Below, piece after piece: positions 61,065-64,000 of a stretch of DNA of 64,000 bases. The DNA comes from Guyanagaster necrorhizus. Its lineage: Eukaryota; Basidiomycota; Agaricomycetes; Agaricales; Physalacriaceae. The translations under genes and the position numbers were made by a program. The notes under the pieces were generated by a model. The model was given only the letters and a program-made list of their open reading frames with translations. It was not told the origin of the DNA and ran no database searches. Location of the stretch: assembly GCF_019112545.1 (NCBI RefSeq), contig NW_025064884.1, positions 1-64,000 of the forward strand, read 5' to 3'. Numbering within the stretch: position 1 is the first letter of the stretch; every line of letters starts with the position of its first letter.

Positions 61065-61719
61065 ATGTCTTCTGAACTACAACGAAATTGCTATTCAATC
61101 GAACAGCCTCAAACGGTATCTCTACGTCGTCTCCCTAGTCTACCGACAGCTCGGCAGTCACGACCCCTTCCCCCTGTACCCCGTCCGCTAGCTTGCCGAC
61201 GTTGCAAAATGTGTGTAACATCCATCGGCGCGCTCCTCCCTTTGGCCAAAGTACGTATCGTAGTCCTCAATTATTTATTCTTCTCTTTCAATACGACATA
61301 CTGGCAGATCCCTACCCATGCCCGCGCATTCAGAGGATTTAATGGGAAAGCTTCGTTATTCACTGACATGTAAGTATGTCGCTTCACTGAAGACCCGCCT
61401 TGGTTTTGAACCCTTCACAGTCACCATGTCGACCTCTCTCCTCCCGTAGTGCATCTGATGAACACTGGTGCCCACACTATGCAGCAAATATCATGCCAGA
61501 ATTGCTCAGCATACCTTGGAATGCGGATCATTCGAGCCCATAGCCATTCAGAACGCTGGAAAGAGGCAAGGTCGATGGACTTCTATCCATCACAATACTC
61601 TGATACTCTTCTTCAAGGGTCACTATCTCTTGGAACTTGAAAATCTCACCGCTATCGTGACACGCCGGAACGTTCACCCGTCCTCAATAACGTCCTCTGA
61701 CTCTGACGACAGCAGCTGA
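61065..61719 (+). CDS. Yippee-like zinc-binding protein
   Basis: Exons: 61065-61250, 61308-61369, 61421-61565, 61618-61719 (164 aa). The Yippee domain has two Cys pairs, CRRC and CQNC, as zinc ligands. Family blocks are THARAFRGFNGKASLFTD, LMNTGAHTMQQISC, CSAYLGMRIIRAHSHSERWK and, across intron 3, WKEGHYLLELENLT. The C-terminus is Ser/Asp-rich. Intron 3 (61566-61617) must use a GC donor (GAG|GCAAGG); a GT donor five bases on (61571) would lose the frame. Fungal homologues include Moh1. The cellular role is not well defined. Confidence 0.9.
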
Positions 61720-62228
61720 TCTTTTCTGTGTTGTCGGAGTTCCCTTCTGTTCTAAATTCATATTTTCTGCAGGCACATACTTATATCAACGGTGACCGCA
61801 GGAAGGTCTTGAATTCGAAATCGCTTCTTATTCATTGTACGATATTTTTTTCAACATGGAATGTACTTGTATAGGATTAAATACATAACACCACAGCTAG
61901 CAACTGGCGCACTGAATAATTACGTCGATAGCCTAAGCAAATCGACGACCTATGAGTCGGGGCTTCTCACTCTGTAGCCTCATCTTCCATTATTGATGAC
62001 TCCGTGAGACGTGACAGTCTGTGTGAGGGTGGCAGTGCACCTGCTGGAAATACATCACGTGGTCCAGACTTAAATTCCAAAACGACGATAATAATAGCAA
62101 CTCGAGAATTATCGCAGGTTGCCTGCTGCGTCGAACAGCAACTAAATCCGACCGCCAAGTGCCCGGACAGCACCGCCATCTTCATGACATCGAGAAGTTG
62201 CAGGTAGTCGTTCTCTGAAATACCTACA
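61720..62228. other. Spacer between the Yippee-like and TBC genes
   Basis: 509 bp contain the 3' end of the Yippee-like gene and the promoter of the TBC gene. A stretch of frames continues on the opposite strand but mirrors the TBC first exon. No separate gene is supported. Confidence 0.5.
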
Positions 62229-64000
62229 ATGCCTGAGGAGGGGGTCATCGCCACTGCCGTCGCCACTTCCCTGGATTCCCTGTTGTCGCCCAAGGCCCAG
62301 ACATTCGATGTCAACCGAACCGTTCGAGAATCTGTAGCAGAATCAGATTTCAATGATGTGGCGCTGGAGGATGATGCTCGATTCTCGACTGTCGCACTTT
62401 CTTCGAGGCGTAGTAGTTCCAGTGCAGGCTCGTCGGTACATACCTTGGACAGATCTCGACCGCGTAGCAATTCATCCACTCTGGCATCGAGTTTTGAGGC
62501 TCCTAAGAAGCCCTCTCACAAAAAATCAGCTTCTACGACGACGATACGGTCCAATAATAATCTCACGTTTCTTCTGGCAAGGCTGGAGGAGGATCCTACC
62601 AAGCGGGGCAGCGTCGACGGACAAATCAGACTTCAAGAAGAATTCGCTCGTTTACAAAAGGAGAAAGAGTATCAAATAGAAACTGAAAATAGCAGCGACG
62701 CTGAGGTTATTGACTGGGGTACGTCCATACCTGTAATATGGATTTTTTTGCTGATGCAATAAAATAGATTATTGGGGCGCTGTCATGTCTGGTGACGAAG
62801 ATAATCTTCCTTGCATTTGCAATGCTTGATGCGCTTTTAGATTACCAGCAATTTGCCTCCGACGAATCAGAGAAACTTGCCCAGGCTATCGTCAAAGGGA
62901 TCCCCGGATCTCTTCGAGGCATGATGTGGCAGCTTATGTAGAGGATCTATCTACTTTGTGACTGTTGAAACTAACGGTGAAGATGAAGGGCGGCATCAAA
63001 AGATCCAGAGCTAGAGAACACGTATGTGAAACTATTGAAGGAAACGAGTCCGCATGAGAAAGCTATAACGCGTGATTTAGGCAGGTAAGCTCTTGTTAAG
63101 CATCTCCATGCGCATGCCTGAAGTTTGAATGGACCAGAACATTTCCTCATCACGACTTCTTTACTGACGGCGACGGCATTGGGCAGGAGAACTTATTCAA
63201 TGTCCTCAAAGCATATTCTCTGTATGTTCCTACAGGGGCGAATGTTCATTTTACTTCTCTCATATTCTTCTGCCAGACATGATCCTCAGGTGGGATATTG
63301 CCAAGGTCTTCCGTTCGTAGTTGCCATATTACTGCTAAATGTTGGTTTCATCGTTGTGTTCGCGATATAATATCTCATGCATTATGCAGATGCCGGACGA
63401 AGAAGCTTTCTCCCTGTTGGTTCGGCTAATGTATGTTTACGACCTTCGCGGTCACTTTCTTCCCGAGATGCCGAAGCTACAACTACGTCTGGTAGGATCT
63501 GCCTGTTTTGTCGTGATGTTTGGCACTCATACCGCCTTAACAGTTTCAGGTCTGTCCTATTTATTTCAGCAAACGGTACAAGAGGATGACCAGACCCGTT
63601 TCTCTCAGTTTGACCGCTTGGTAGAGGAGCTTCTGCCTGTTCTCCATATACATTTCCTTCGCCAAGGTGTCAAGTCCAGCATGTTCTGTTCACAGTGGTT
63701 CTTGACGATGTTCAGCTACCGGTTTGATTGGGAGAGTTTTCACGTTCGGATCCAGCTCACTTCCATTGCAGATTCCCATTAGACGTTGTTTTCCGGATAT
63801 ATGACAACTGCCTAGCAAACGGGATTGAGGCCATATTTGGATTTAGTATCGCACTACTCCGCAAAAACGAGGACTTGCTACTGGGCCTCAAGTTCGATGA
63901 GATCCTGACGTTTCTCAACACGAAGCTCTTTGATAGATACAAGGTTTGAGACAGATAATATGTATATCGAAAACTTACGGATAATACTTACAGGCGCAGT
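62229..64000 (+). CDS. TBC-domain Rab GTPase-activating protein (3' end beyond window)
   Basis: Exons: 62229-62718, 62768-62791, 62841-62937, 62989-63084, 63138-63221, 63277-63340, 63390-63491, 63544-63549, 63609-63721, 63772-63943, 63994 onward. A Ser-rich N-terminus precedes the TBC domain: KGIPGSLRGMMWQLM, the arginine finger in ITRDLGR, TFPHHDFF, the glutamine finger in GYCQGLPFVVAILLLN, MPDEEAFSLLVRLM, and LRL-FQ-FDRLVEELLPVL. Both catalytic residues are intact, so it should stimulate Rab GTP hydrolysis. The best fit is the Gyp5/EVI5-type group. Exon 8 is a 6-nt TTTCAG exon inferred from family conservation. Exon 2 is 24 nt. Confidence 0.9.

Noticed and set aside
1..64000. CRISPR arrays, rRNA operons, bacterial-style operons
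   Set aside because: No regularly spaced repeats or rRNA-like blocks; intron-rich genes show eukaryotic nuclear DNA.

Overview
The window looks like a stretch of an Agaricomycete (basidiomycete) nuclear genome. The genes are compact and intron-rich, with introns of about 44-80 bp that nearly all fit GT..AG. They include basidiomycete-typical families (DASH subunit Duo1, ATG27, HAD-type drimane-like terpene cyclase). The repeats are a chromodomain Ty3/gypsy family and a DIRS-like tyrosine-recombinase retroelement, both decayed by C-to-T/G-to-A change with strong CpG loss.

Bases 1 to about 17,250 are a transposon island with no live host gene. I read it as a four-deep nest. A DIRS-like element (12,918-17,250, +) is cut by Ty3/gypsy copy C (7,141-12,917, +). 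Copy C is cut by copy B (4,370-7,140, minus), and B is cut by the youngest copy A (1-4,369, +). The three LTRs all run TGTTA...TAACA (529, 421 and 454 bp). CpG content falls in the same order as nesting depth (13, 5 and 1 CpG by eye), so base decay and stratigraphy agree. The left parts of A, B and C lie outside the window.

At about 17,335 the sequence switches abruptly to CpG-rich gene space. From left to right it holds: a Cti6-like PHD protein (+), threonine deaminase (+), a HAD/class II terpene cyclase fusion (minus), a 4.4 kb gene-poor gap, complex I subunit NDUFB3 (minus), DNA topoisomerase I (+), CDP-diacylglycerol synthase (+), a transglutaminase-like protein (minus), ribosomal protein uS12/RPS23 (minus), a 1.7 kb gap, mitochondrial tyrosyl-tRNA synthetase (+), a TM9SF/EMP70 nonaspanin (minus), queuine tRNA-ribosyltransferase (+), the DBP10 helicase (minus), DASH Duo1 (minus), a protein with an RNase H1-type hybrid-binding domain (minus), ATG27 (minus), a 2.2 kb gap, a secreted GH78-like rhamnosidase (+), a PA-TM-RING E3 ligase (minus), allantoinase (minus), a Yippee-like protein (+), and the 5' part of a TBC Rab-GAP (+, runs off the right edge).

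Most of these are unrelated housekeeping genes rather than a pathway. Neighbours pair as divergent promoters (NDUFB3/TOP1, TM9SF/TGT, allantoinase/Yippee) or as tight convergent ends (TGT/DBP10, 39 bp between stops). I built every multi-exon model by hand from splice sites plus family conservation; each summed to a whole number of codons. This exposed very small exons (6, 7, 14, 16, 18 and 24 nt) and four GC-AG introns.
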